Assembly: GCA_963969595.1 (NCBI GenBank)
Contig: OZ018413.1
Coordinates: 3,102,501 to 3,166,500, forward strand
Reading direction: 5' to 3'
DNA from: Neckera pumila
Lineage: Eukaryota > Streptophyta > Bryopsida > Hypnales > Neckeraceae
Length of the DNA stretch: 64,000 nt
Translations under genes and position numbers: made by a program
Shown here: in pieces, positions 23,847 through 35,261 of the stretch
How positions within the stretch are numbered: position 1 is the stretch's first letter
How the letters are laid out: each line of letters opens with the position of its first letter
Notes under the pieces: model-generated
Told to the model about the DNA's origin: nothing
Databases searched by the model: none
What the model saw: the letters and a program-made list of their open reading frames with translations, nothing else

Positions 23847-24680
23847 GGCTTGTCGCCATCGCCGCCTTTGTTGTTGCCAAGCTTGTTTTCTTCACCAGTC
23901 CCCTCCTGTCTAGTTGTTTCTTGTCGCCATGCACAAGTTTTGTACACCTCATTTGCTAGTTATTGCTTGAGTTTTTTGCACCTTATTTGCCAGTTCTTGC
24001 TTGGTCCCACTGGAGTTGGTCGCCAATTGCAGTTTTAGAAAAACAAGTTTAACTTAGAGGAATCGTGATTAATGAGCGATGGTGGACAGGTGGAGTTGTG
24101 GAGATGAACGTGTTGAGAGTTGAATTTGGCACCTTTGAAGCTTTATGAGCAAGTTCAGGGCTTAAGGATTTTGGGTGCCCTGTTTCGGGTCGCCTTTAAG
24201 CATGAGAGTTTTTTTTTTTCTTGCATGGGCGAAATCTTGGAATCTATGGCGGTTTAGTTGATTTAGGTTTTAGGTGCAAAAGCTTTGTTGACAATGCGAG
24301 GTTTGTGGCTTTGCTCTCTCATGGCACGTTGCAATGAGAGAATTGTGGTGTGTGTCTTGGCATTGTGCAGAATTTAGGAATTTGTATGGGTTTTGGTTTG
24401 TTAGTTGCACTGGGGTGGTAGGTTTTGCAAGTGGCATTCTTGAATGTCAGCATCTGCCATAAATTGGGAAGGTCGAGCTGCTTTCAACAGATGAGTACTC
24501 GTCTTCTTTTGCGCATTTCAGCAATTTGCATTGTACTCTCACACTTGGTGTTTTTCTCGCAAATTCATGGCTCCCCGTGTGTCCATCATGTGGAAGTTCT
24601 TGTATGAGGGTAGACTGGAAGGTTTAGGGAGTAATGATCACGTGACTTCGGCTATCACGCAGGGATAGTCTTCATCACCG
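23847..24680. other. probable non-coding 5' part of the hAT element
   Basis: T-rich with repeated TTGCTTG and GTCGCCA phrases. No transposase homology is seen before about 24680, and I could not identify the terminal inverted repeat. Confidence 0.3.
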
Positions 24681-27061
24681 GTGCTTCTCGGCACCCCTGC
24701 AATTCATCTTGTGGAAGACGTTGACACACCATGCAATTCTCCGCCGGTGCCTCTTTCCAGTGCAACCGAAGTCATCATGCTTGATCCAGCGGAGGCTTCT
24801 CCGGCCCATGATTTGGCCCGCAAACGGTGTTTGAAGTATGAATTGAACAGGCAGTGGCAAGATTTGTGGGCTGCACGTCTGCCGTGGGCGGAGAGTGTCC
24901 TTGGTGAAGATGGCACCGTCAGACAAGTACGGTGCAAAGTGTGCACAGAGGTTGAGGGGAAGGAGAAATTGCTGATTCCTAAGCTTGATTCATTGTGGAA
25001 GCATGCCGGCCGGAGAAAGGCCACTACTTCATTCGGGAAGGTAAAGGCAGGTGATCACTACTTTCTGACAAACAATGTGCATGTCAAGAATGAGAAAATT
25101 TATTTTGCTCGGTTGGAGAAGGCAGGGGATACGATTCTGCAGCAGGTGGCGCACGGGACGATTTGTGAACGCAAGCGGAAGATTGTTCAATTTTGCTCCG
25201 TGCTTTGGTTGCTCATGCAGGGCCGACCTTTGTCTCAGTACGAGAATATTCGGGAGTTATTGGAGCTCCTCTTCGTTCCAGATTTTCCCAAGAAGCACTG
25301 GAGTGTTGCTGTGGGGTGGAAAATGGGCGATCAGCTTGCAAAAACCTTGGCCCAGCACACGCAGCAGGTTATTTCTAAAGCTCATTTCTTCTCATTGAAT
25401 GCAGACAAAGTTAGTACGATCGATTCGCAGTCTTGGTTGTCGATTCACTTGTACATCTCTGTAGGGTTCAAGAGAGTGCCTATCTTGCTTTCCTTAAGCC
25501 GGCTTGAACATAGTAGTGGGGCTCAGGTCGTGAGAGAAACCATACAGGGAATGGTCTTGCATCACTCAGCTCTCAATATAGCCAAAGTAGCTAGCCGTTT
25601 AGTCTGTTTTGATGCAAATGGTGTGTTAGTCTTTCAGGGGTCACGTACTGGGATTACGATGCAAATGCGCCAGCACTTGGCTCCATTCATGTTCGGCATT
25701 CATTGCATGGCTCATTGAACAAACTTGGCAGTGGAACCTCTATTGAATTTGCCGATTGTGGCAAAACTTGAGTCGCTCTGCCAAGCCATGTATACATATT
25801 TCAAGCACAGTCCCAAGCGTACCTTAGAATTTCGAAATCTTGCCAAGTTAGTGGAAACAAAGGGCAATCACATGCTCAGAAATGAAAAAACACAATGGAT
25901 TTCCTTGCTTGAATCCTTGAAGAGGGTTATAGGCGAGTACAAAACACTACTTGTTGAAATGTGTCAAGATGCAGCTGTCAAAGAGCCTCATCTCACAGCA
26001 AAGCAGGCTGCTATGAGGGACAGTACTAGGTAGAATTATCTTCTGCTTTGTGACATTGGTACTCTATTGGGCTTGACCTGCATCATGCCTTTGTTGGATT
26101 CCATCAATTCCTTGATGAACTTTGCGCAATCTAACCACGTGTTTGTGAGTGATTATTTTGCCGCAATGATGATTTGTCAGGCTGAGCTGTACATGATGTA
26201 TAGCGACAAGGACACGGCTTGGCAGAAACAGCACTTTGAGATGTTTTATGACATTCTCAATGATCACTCATTTTCCATTTCTCAGGAGTGGGTGATCGAT
26301 CTTAACACGGAGGGAGGGGGAGTCTTGCTTTCCGCATTGGAGATCACACTTACCCGGCACACTTACTGTGTGCAATCTCGGGGAAGAAGCTCCCAGTTAG
26401 CAAGGACGACTTGGCTGCAGTGACTACCTCTGTAAAGTCACAGTGTAAGGATGCGGCTGAGATGTTGAGTCTGGAGCTTGATATCCCCTTCCCTCACGTT
26501 GAGCTCGTGTGTGCCTTGGGAATAGTATTTCCTTAGTACTGGTTGCAAGACAATTGCGACGACTTGTTCCCCTTGCATATGGCCACATTGAGATCTGAAT
26601 TTGCAGTTGTAAAGCAGGTGAATTTCTGGACTCAGGAGAAGCCCGACTGCCATTAGGTGGACCCCATTCTTGATGGGAGGCTCTTAATGCTGCAAATGTC
26701 CTTGTTTAAATTGACTATGAAGGCCCAAGCTAAAGGGGCTTTGGAAGAACCTCGGGATGAAAATCCTTTGACAAAAGCCTGGGTTTGTATTGGCCACAAC
26801 GCATTAATGCTTAACCGGCTCTCAGAGTTCATTAAACTCGCCGAAATTGCAACTTGTGCGGTCTTTGGCAATGTGAAGGATGAATGCACATTTTCAACTT
26901 TGAGTTTTATGAAGTCGAAATTGCAAAACCGCCTTACAGGGCATGTGGATACGTGTGTGAAATTGTATTCACACGGTTTTTTCACTTTGGAAAGCTTTCT
27001 TGTGACCAAGGCTATTGCTTTGTGGCGGGAGGAGGTGGTGCGACGAGAAACAGACATGTAA
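24681..27061 (+). pseudogene. decayed hAT-superfamily transposase (ZNF862/DUF4371-like)
   Basis: A transposase that would cut and paste its own DNA element. The N-terminal part has a zinc-finger-like Cys pair (VRCKVCTEVEGKEK) followed by FVPDFPKKHWSVAVGWK. The central catalytic region includes FFSLNADKVSTIDSQSW, GIHCMAH and a conserved NLAVEPL segment. The C-terminus carries the hAT dimerisation block (CAVFGNVKDECTFSTLSF, then QNRLTGHVDTCVKL). The frame is broken by a TGA at 25716-25718, a TAG at 26031-26033, a frameshift near 26370, and TAGs at about 26534 and 26654, so it cannot make a full protein. The three leading segments share one frame; the C-terminal block is in another. Terminal inverted repeats and 8-bp target duplication were not found. 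Confidence 0.85.
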
Positions 27062-29221
27062 GCAGACTGTTTCTATTAATCTGGCAAGTTTGGGCTTCTA
27101 AGTTTTTTTGAAAACAATTCACTAATTGGGTTGGGGGTGGGTGGGTTCATTCATTGCATCCGGGCAAGGCCTTTGTGGCTGGGGTTCGACTCCCTTGAGT
27201 GAATTTTTTTAAACTTGCGACCGCAAGTTTGCCAAAACTTTAATAATGAAAGGAAAATAGTCGCCACATAGTGAAAAACAAAGGAAAATGGTATCACCAA
27301 ATCCACCCCGCTCTCTGATCACGAGGAGTCACTCAGACGGGAGAAAAAACAACAGGAGTTGCCACCGAGGCGCCTCCCTGAAGCTTGTGGATGCGTGTCG
27401 CACGACCACAAGTTAACGCTAAAAAATTCGCTGCTGCGTTGGCCTCAAATCACACTTTTTTATATGGCTTCTGAATTAGGTCTTTCTTCGCACTGGCAGC
27501 TTCCCACTCGCAGAGAGAGAGAGCCAGAGAGGCCACGCACATGCCAGGTTACCGCCCTGCCATCCGCCATCCACTAGGCCAGGTGGCGGGGCACCATAGG
27601 CTGGTCCGGAATGGCAGGGCGGTTGGCGGGGTGCTTCATGCTCATGATGCTAATCCATGCTGCGCCACGCCCTGCCACAACAGGTTAAAATCCCAGGCTA
27701 CGTTTTCAAGCTTGGGACTATTTTGTGCCGCTTACATTTTGTATTTCTCATAACCTTAGCTAATTTGGGGCTTGTGATTGCAAATATGAATTCAAAATTT
27801 GCAAATTTTGTCATATGTAGCTTCTAGCTAATTCTAGTGTTTTCTGCAAGGGTAAAACTTAGGGCAATAGGGGTCCTCAAAGAGTTTCAAGTCCAATTCA
27901 AAGTCCTGTAACTTCTGCATCCGATGTCCAAATTCAATAAAACTTGTTGAGAAATTTGCACTCTCTCTTCTAGTTTGTGTGTTAAAATTTTCAGATCAAT
28001 CCAAGATGTACTACTTTTTTTGGAAATCAATCAAAGTTCACAAGTCCAATTTGAATTCACCAAACTACATTTCATGGCTGCAACTTTAGGGGCTTGTATC
28101 TCCTTCATCTAATTTTTGTTTTCATTAAAATTTGTTGTGTTATGTTCCCCTTGAATTCTAATTATTGTAATAATTTTTTCATGTCAATCCAAGTTGTTTT
28201 GAATGTTTGGGAGCAATTCGAAGTTCAAAATCCCAACATTTTTGGATTATAGTGAAGTTTTGAGTGACTCAGAAGCATTTTAGTAGAAGGAGATTCAACC
28301 ATAGATGTGTACCAAGCAACTTTTCTTGTTTCTATTTTACATTTCAAAGCCATTTTGCAAACACAAACAAGTCGATTGAATGATATTTTCTTTCACCAAT
28401 GTGTTTGTATGTTGCTTTGAATCACTTTATAGTTTTAATTTTTTTCATTAGAAATCAAATTTCACTACCAAGTGTGTTGCTAGGAAAATTTTAGCATCCT
28501 TTTTCAACACTAAAACAATATAATCTTACAATCTATGTTGCTAAATGACTCCAAATTTGATTCACCTATAGCACGTATCTTCCAAGATTGTACGGTTGAG
28601 ATCTCTATAATTTACAGACATTTAGATCTATAACACTTAATAAGCCTTGAGCTCAGAAAATTCAGGGCATCTTTCTAGTGCATCGAACTCCTCCTTTTTT
28701 TTCTTTGGAAACGCGAAGCAGGAGCAAACAAAGTGAGGGCCACTGCTACTTCTGAATGGTCTTCATTGGAAGACAACGACTGCATTAGAAAAAGTGTGCT
28801 CTATTTAAAAGTTCTCCATGTCATGAAAGTAGCAAAGAAAAAAAGCAATAAACATTCAGCCATAAACAGGGAAAGAAGTAGAGGCAAACACTCATCCTTC
28901 ATGAAAATCACATGGAATACAAAACTCACCTGCAAGTTAAATGAATCATGCAAAAAAATTCTTTGAAATACAAAAAGCCTGCAATACAAAAATGAATTGT
29001 GAACCCTAATCAAGCACTAAAATTTTTAAAAATCACCAATAGCACCTGCATTACGAACTGTGAATCCAAATCATGCACTGACCTCTTTCCCCAGCCCAAT
29101 TCATTGTCTGAATGCTATGACAAAACCAGAGTTAGAGGAAACTTGTTTCTGAACCATCCTCTGGAGTAAACTAGAAGCTGTAAGAAAATCCGTTTCCCCG
29201 TTCCCCGGTCAGTTTTTTCAT
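27062..29221. other. intergenic DNA after the hAT pseudogene
   Basis: GC-rich around 27470-27680, otherwise AT-rich. A phrase GGGGTTCGACTCCC at about 27182 resembles a tRNA T-arm/B box and might mark an old SINE, but no full tRNA fold is visible. No gene is recognised. Confidence 0.35.
27551..27623. repeat. GC-rich hairpin, 13-bp perfect stem
   Basis: ACCGCCCTGCCAT at 27551-27563 is repeated inverted as ATGGCAGGGCGGT at 27611-27623, with a GC-rich loop of 47 bases. Confidence 0.7.
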
Positions 29222-29402
29222 CCGCAGTAATAATTTCTGACTTGCGCCACGCCGCAGTACTAATTTATGACTTGCGCCACGCCGCAATAATAATTTCTGA
29301 CTTGCGCCACGCCGCAGTAATAGTTTCTGACTTGCGCCACGCCGCAGTAATAGTTTCTGACTTGCGCCACGCCGCAGTAATAATTTCTGACTTGCGCCAC
29401 GC
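29222..29402. repeat. 30-bp minisatellite, six units
   Basis: Six tandem units of the form CCGCAGTAATAATTTCTGAC plus TTGCGCCACG, with scattered single-base changes. The period divides by three, so open frames pass through on both strands. It is followed by a GC-rich segment with GCCAGGC/GCCTGGC inverted phrases. Confidence 0.95.
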
Positions 29403-29897
29403 CTGGCGGTGGTCAAGTCCGCCAGGGCTCCACTCGCCAACCCGCCAGGCGGAAACTGGCGAAAACCGCCGGCACCAACCATTTTCCAGGCCATGTGCGT
29501 GGGCTCAGAGTCCATCCACCTCTCTAATAGTCGCAGGAGTAAAAGACCCAGCAGATTCCATGAGGAACCCAAACACGTCAATTATAGCAATCATGCTCCG
29601 TCAGCAATTGCAGCAGGTCAGAGGTGTCGTGAGCTCGTGATTGCGACAAGACCACTCCAGTCAAGGAACAAATTGCAGTGATGGGAATAGTTGGAGAATT
29701 TGGCAATTGAGAAGAAATTATGAGCTCGCTATGAGATTGAATGCTGAAGACGCTAATCCAGGGTGACGACGTGTGCAACAGAGCTTGCGGGATCGTCGGT
29801 AGTAGTGGGTTTTTTGTCCAGCTTTTGATGGACAATCTGGTTACGCTATCTTCAGGAATTTCAGGAGAGTACGTGGTAGGACGGAATCGCGCATTCG

Positions 29898-29904
29898 TAT
29901 AAAG
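29898..29904 (+). promoter_or_regulatory. TATA box for the GH16-like gene
   Basis: TATAAAG lies about 97 bases before the ATG at 30001, which would give a leader of roughly 65-70 bases. Confidence 0.5.
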
Positions 29905-30000
29905 AGCTGGTCCACGAATTTAGAGTTGCGAAATGTGCACCTGAGCTTTTGAGTTTTCTGAAGTGGTGTAGGCGCATTTTGCTGCTAGGAATTCTCAGGG

Positions 30001-30858
30001 ATGGCGGAGGAGCCGGCAATTGCTGCCGCCGCGGGACACACATGGCGGAACGTGTTTTGGGAAGACTTCAGAAATCCTGGCTGTTTGGCGAAGAGTTTCC
30101 GTCACCCGATGGGGAAGGGTAAGTGGAAGTGGGACGCGAAGTCGAACAAAGAGATTCACTGGGAGCCAGCCTGCGCGCAGATCGTGAAGGACGACTCCTG
30201 CCACGGCAAGCCCATCCTCCGCGTCTGCGTGTTCTCCGACTGGTTTCACCGCATCGACAGGCTCGCAACCAAGAAAGAATTCGGGTATGGCTACTACCAA
30301 TCCCGCTGCCGCTTCAAAGGCGCAGAAGGGATGCACAGCGCGTTCTGGCTGCTTCCCGAAGGCATGGGGGACAATCCCGTGCCGCCAGGGGAGATTCAGG
30401 GCGGAGTCGAGGTGGACGTGGTGGAGCATCGCGGGAAGGATAGCGGCGGCAACGACATTTCCAGGCAGGGCAACACGGCGGTGCACTGGGGCGGGTACGG
30501 CGCGCACCACCGTTCCGTCGCCTACAAGCAGATGGGCTTGCCGGACGCGCCCTCGGCGTGGGCGACGTTCGGGCTGCTGCACGAGCCGGGAGGGATGAAG
30601 TGGTACTGGAACGGGCGCGAGGTGAACTCCGCCAGAGTGTGGTCGCCCATGCCGAACTCGTTCTACTTCTCCACGGAAGTGGGTGTGAGCGGCGGGTGGG
30701 CGGGACAAGACATGGGCAGCTATGGAGAGCTGGAGAATCCGGCGGGCTGGATCGAAATCGACCACTGCGGATTCTGGGAGCATTGCGCTCATGACGAATC
30801 GAATACTCTCCAGTTAAGTGCCGCAACACTCTACCGACACCCCGCTCACGAATCATAA
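30001..30858 (+). CDS. glycoside hydrolase family 16-like protein, not of the plant XTH type
   Basis: A 285-residue intronless frame. Family 16 enzymes cleave or transfer beta-linked glucans and galactans by a retaining mechanism. The catalytic signature ExDxxE is present as Glu137, Asp139 and Glu142 within GGVEVDVVEHRG; Glu137 would be the nucleophile and Glu142 the acid/base. A typical substrate-cleft phrase HSAFWLLPEGM precedes it, FGYGYYQSRCRF lies upstream, and ATFGLLHEPGGMKWYWNG with a late NSFYFSTEVG strand lies downstream. Plant xyloglucan endotransglucosylases instead carry a DEIDFEFLG-type motif and a C-terminal XET extension, both absent here; this sequence looks closer to microbial-type members. 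No signal peptide is visible at the N-terminus (MAEEPAIAAAAGHTW), which is unusual for a wall enzyme. A TATA box lies about 97 bases upstream. The substrate is unknown. Confidence 0.78.
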   Translation: MAEEPAIAAAAGHTWRNVFWEDFRNPGCLAKSFRHPMGKGKWKWDAKSNKEIHWEPACAQIVKDDSCHGKPILRVCVFSDWFHRIDRLATKKEFGYGYYQSRCRFKGAEGMHSAFWLLPEGMGDNPVPPGEIQGGVEVDVVEHRGKDSGGNDISRQGNTAVHWGGYGAHHRSVAYKQMGLPDAPSAWATFGLLHEPGGMKWYWNGREVNSARVWSPMPNSFYFSTEVGVSGGWAGQDMGSYGELENPAGWIEIDHCGFWEHCAHDESNTLQLSAATLYRHPAHES

Positions 30859-30901
30859 TACACTTATCACACGCCATGGTGATTTCTCATAAAGCACCTC
30901 A

Positions 30902-31145
30902 AAAATTTACATGTCATGTGAACTGTTGTTGAAAGAAATACTAGGTTTTAGGGTTTTACTGTCTCGAAATCCCTTTCTTTGCACGCGTTCAAATTGTGCT
31001 CTGCCTGTTGACGCGTAACGGGAAATTTTACATGTCATGTAATGCGTATTCCAAAAATACAGGGTTTTAGCGTTTACTGTTTTTTGAATTCCCGTTGCTT
31101 TGGTTTTGTTCAATTTTCGTTTCGCGTCTTGACGCGTAACGAGAA
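30902..31145. repeat. tandem duplication of about 120 bp between two genes
   Basis: Copy one (about 30902-31021) and copy two (about 31022-31145) share ACATGTCATGT, GGGTTTTA-TTTACTGT, GTTCAA and TTGACGCGTAACG in order, with moderate divergence. It sits between the GH16-like gene and the next gene, in the presumed 3' UTR or promoter. Confidence 0.75.
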
Positions 31146-31217
31146 ATTTTCTTTGTGTAAAATCCCCATTGCAGTTCTCAGATAAGCGCTGCAACCTCCT
31201 ACCGGGACCCCGCTCTC

Positions 31218-31736
31218 ATGTCCCAGGACCCTTCCCCTCACGACCCTTTACTCCCCCACACTTTCACAGTGCGGCACACGCTGACATTCTCAGATCTGGA
31301 GCATCTGCGAGGCGACAGGGATGGCGAACATTCCTGGTTCGTGCCCTTCCCTGCCTCCCGCGTCATTTCTCACCCCCATCAAGCCCAAACTCTCCTCTCC
31401 CTGGAGACGAAGCGCATCGCCTCGCGCATCACGAAGTGGAACGTGACCAACTTTTCCCACGATGACTATTCTCTGGAGGTGCAGGAGGTCTGTGCGACGG
31501 GGTTGCGGCTGCGGTATACAAAGACTGGGAACATGAGTCCGCATGAGCTTCGTGTGAATGTGATTGTGCACGATGGGGGTCTGGCGGAGCAGGAAGCTGG
31601 TGAACTTCGCGCGAGGGTGCGCGAGGTGGAGCAGCGCAGCCGCGAGACGGAGAAGCGGATGGAGGAGCTCACAACGGAGCTGCGGCAGTTGAAGGCGCTG
31701 GTCCCAAACAATAGCGTTTTGACATCGCTGCAGTGA
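31218..31736 (+). CDS. uncharacterised 172-residue protein with C-terminal coiled coil
   Basis: An intronless GC-rich frame starting at ATG 31218 and ending TGA at 31734-31736. Residues 14-60 include an aromatic-rich segment (TFTVRHTLTFSDLEHLRG, then HSWFVPFPASR). Residues 75-115 read like beta structure (ITKWNVTNFSHDDYSLEVQ). Residues 122-165 form a clear heptad-rich coiled coil (GELRARVREVEQRSRETEKR) that suggests dimerisation. I see no signal peptide, membrane segment or catalytic motif. It follows the GH16-like gene by 360 bp on the same strand with the duplicated 120-bp unit between them. I do not recognise the family. A real gene is supported by base composition and length; no function can be given. 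Confidence 0.6.
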   Translation: MSQDPSPHDPLLPHTFTVRHTLTFSDLEHLRGDRDGEHSWFVPFPASRVISHPHQAQTLLSLETKRIASRITKWNVTNFSHDDYSLEVQEVCATGLRLRYTKTGNMSPHELRVNVIVHDGGLAEQEAGELRARVREVEQRSRETEKRMEELTTELRQLKALVPNNSVLTSLQ

Positions 31737-34129
31737 CATTGCTCAAGGGAACTGCACCTAAGGGAGGCAGACCCAACATAGACCCAACCTAGTTGGGATC
31801 CCTAGTCTTGACCCAATTTTACTCTCTCGCATTCAAAACCCAAGAATTGGGGTTCAAAGAGTTGGAATTGGGTTGATTAAGTCATCATTTTTGTGAATGC
31901 AATTAACAATATCATGTCGATTCTACTCATGGCAAAAAGTTCATTTGGTATTTCACAATTTGAAGGTGCACTTTGTGATTGTCATTGGAATCATGTAGGG
32001 AAGGAAGTAAGAGAGTCATATTAGCATTTGAAAGGACAAGGAGAGTTTCTCCCAAGGGTTCATTATGGGAAGCTATGTGATTTTGTTTTGACTTCTTATA
32101 TTGAATCTTTTATTTTTGGAAAATGAGTTGACCAAAATGTGTGTGGAATATTTTTTGTTTTGCTGTTCTTTTGCTTATTTTTTTTATGAAAGCAATAAGT
32201 ATATCTATGCATAATGACTAAAGGATTTACAATGGGCTTCGTAGGTTTACTTGATCAAATATTGACCAAATATGCATTTGTGCATTGTTCCTATTATTAA
32301 CTCCTAAGAGTCCAAGAGTGAAGGAATTTATGAATAGAATCTAATCTTCATTTTTGCAAGTTTTCATTTTCTCTCCTTTCCTATATGAATTCATTATGAA
32401 ACTTGCATAAATAATCATGAAGCACCATATGGCCACACTAGTTGCATTGTTGAAAATAGACAAAAATTGTTTTTTCAACATACTTGGATGCACTTCATTA
32501 GTTTCCCATAGCTCCAATCGTAAGCTCTTGGAAACATTCATGATCCATATAGTGAATGCTAACTCTCTCTGGGGTTAAGCTATCTAAATTCTTCACACTT
32601 CATTAAAAAAAAGTTTGTTTTCCAAATCTGAGGTTGCTCTTGTTGATCCTATACTATTGTAGCTACCCAAGTTGTTCTGGCCCCAACGTCAAGGCATGAA
32701 TAGTCGTGGAGCCTATTAGGCGTTGAGCTCTATAATTATCAGTACCCCCCCCCCCCCCCCCCCCCCCCCTAGATCTTGCCCCTATAGTTGTAAGTAGATC
32801 CTTTCAACTTTTATATTTTTTCAAAATCCAAATTCCAATCCAAATTTTTTATAGCCTTTATTTCAGAAATTAATTGAATCCCAAGGTTTCATTATTTCTA
32901 GCATAGCTGCATGCCACTAACCATTTTTGTTATGGTTTCAATCTATCATTTCCTTAGTTGTGACTTCAAATGGACTCTATGGTGACAAAGTGGACCCTAT
33001 ATTTGTCAGTACAAAAAACACAAAAGAATTCTATAAATTGGCTAAACTAGTTCTAATTGAAAAGTTGTCCTATATTGGAATTTTATAGTAATTATAACCA
33101 TGGAGTTTGGATTTTTTTGATCTTAAAGTGACAAGGTAAAATAATTTGCACCATCATGATGTTCTACACTATATTATAAACTAAATAAGAATTTTTTCTT
33201 AGATTTTTGGAGCATGAGTTGCATTTGATATGAATTGCTTTATTTTTTATTCAAAATTTCACAAATTAGTTCAAATAAATTATAGAAGGATGCAATAATT
33301 TTATGACTAATAAAATATATGTAATCACATCTTTGAAAGTAAATCATATGTACTTGCATAGGTTATTGCAAACAAAATTTGAAAAAGTAGTAATAGGCTC
33401 ATCCTTTGAGGATTATGAATCTATAGACTTCATTTGGTGTAGAAGTCGTAGTAACTATAAATTTGTTATGGTGAATTTTGGAGGTGTATGTTGACCAATA
33501 ACTAGCATTGGACCCCATATTTGTCAACATAGAAACCTCAAAGATTTGAGCCTCATTTTTGTTGGCTTCAAAATCTTTCAACTCCCATATTTTATTTTAT
33601 TTAATTCCAATTTTTTCAATTTTGGTTTGATTAATAAAGTGATCCCCAAATGTTCTTACAAGATTCCCTCAAAATCTTTCTAATTCCCTCAATTTGAAAA
33701 GAAGCACCATGGACTTCAATTTTAGTCTTGTGACTTTAAAATTCCATTAGTTTTGATTTCATTCCACCATTTTTGTCTTGGCTTTGTTTCAGTGTAGTCA
33801 AGGTGCCTTAGAGGCATCTATGGTTACAAAGTAAAACCTATTTATGTCAATACAAATATCCCAAAGGTCACCTCTAAAATTGGCTAAATCAATTCCGACC
33901 TAAAGGTCTTCACTGGAATTGATAAAATTTGATTTTTTCAATAAATTTTGGACATGTTGAGGTACAAGTAACACACTTATAGAGAGTATAAAATAATTTA
34001 ATTTATAAGAATAATATTTTAAAGTATTTAAAATTTATTTTATGCAAGCACTTTATTTATACTACACCATATTCCAATTAGGTCTGGCAATTTTGATAAG
34101 AGTATGAACATTTATCAAAGTTCCTATAA
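31737..34129. other. AT-rich intergenic DNA
   Basis: No gene is recognised. It contains a 25-base poly-C run at 32745-32769. Confidence 0.4.
32745..32769. repeat. poly-C tract, 25 bases
   Basis: Uninterrupted C run; its length may be uncertain in the assembly. Confidence 0.9.
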
Positions 34130-35047
34130 TACACTCTTTCCATCCCAAAATGATCATGTTGGACAAAATGTTCCGGATTAAGACTAAAAATAACATTATT
34201 TAAACCAATTTTTGAACTGCACGTAGAATTTGATGTATTCCTATTGTCCTAAAACTTTGAGGTTTGGTTTAGTTGAAAAAGTGTAGTTTTGGAGCATTCA
34301 AAAGAGAATGTTTTTGGACAATTGCAAGGAGCACCGGTGGACATTGATTTGGCTTGTCTAGTGCAGTTTCTATGCTTTCCTGTTGTTATATTGTTCATGC
34401 AATTGTGCACTGTCCACGTCATTAGACTTCAAAATAAAGTAGAACCTAGAAAGGGAGTCTTCATTGGATTTGCTACAAAGAGAGACCATAAAAGTAATCT
34501 TGAGGTCAAGAAAAGAAGAATAGTGTGTTCAGTGTATGTCAAATGTATTACAAGTCCCGTGATTTTTTTGGCGTGCACGGGCTCTAAATCTATGGAGCGC
34601 CTTACAAGTGTTTTTTTTATGTTAGCGATAATGCAAGTTGCCTGAGCCTCTTGAGCCATCTAAGCATCCTAGTCTTATTTGACACCATTAGATTGGTTTT
34701 GTTTTAGCCATCTGAGCATCCTAGTCTTATTTGACACCATTAGATTGGTCTTGTTTTTCAACATGACAAGTGCTTCCAAGTAAGTATAGGTAAAATCACC
34801 CCACTATTTATTGGTCTTGTTAACAAGTATTTTTTCTCTTGAAAAGTGCAAAGAATTCAATATTCCTTCTTTCCTTCTTTCCAAGTCACAATGCAAAGAT
34901 CATTTTGGGACATGAAATAAATGGGAACCAAATGATCCTTTTGGAACAAAGGGATGGGAACCAAATGATTATTTTGGAACAAAGGGAGTGTCATTTTGGA
35001 ACACAAAATAAATGGGAACCAAATGATCATTTTGGAACAGAGGAGTA
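34130..35047. mobile_element. Stowaway-like (Tc1/mariner) element with internal tandem repeats
   Basis: The left end TA-CACTCTTTCCATCCCAAAATG and the right end, reverse-complemented TA-CTCCTCTGTTCCAAAATG, resemble the plant Stowaway consensus CTCCCTCYGTYCCAAAAT with TA duplication. Inside are two 52-bp tandem units (34655-34758) and a run of GGGAACCAAATGAT-type units (about 34920-35035) built from the terminal sequence itself. The length (918 bp) is large for Stowaway, suggesting internal expansion or insertion. Confidence 0.55.
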
Positions 35048-35261
35048 TGTGATTCGACCTCTATAATGTATTTTTTAAAGTCCATAAATGAGTTTACCAA
35101 AATATGTTGTTCTTTTTATCCACATAATGCATATTTTTGAATCCAAAAATGAGTTTACCAAAATGGTTTGTTCTTTTCCTATTATCCTCATGGTTCACAA
35201 CGGGCTTCCTACCTTATGATGCCCAGCTCCCAAGCAAAGTGTAATTGGGCAATTGGCTCCT

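Noticed and set aside
27130..27200. tRNA gene or SINE suggested by GGGGTTCGACTCCC
   Set aside because: Only a T-arm/B-box-like phrase is present; there is no acceptor stem, anticodon arm or clear A box.
30287..30877. Long frames on both strands over the GH16-like gene
   Set aside because: Arg/Pro-rich shadow frames of a GC-rich gene without family motifs.
34289..34645. 113-codon frame with a faint Copia-like phrase (KVEPRKGVFIGFATKRD)
   Set aside because: The resemblance is a few residues only, with no neighbouring retrotransposon domains, and it lies inside a Stowaway-like element.
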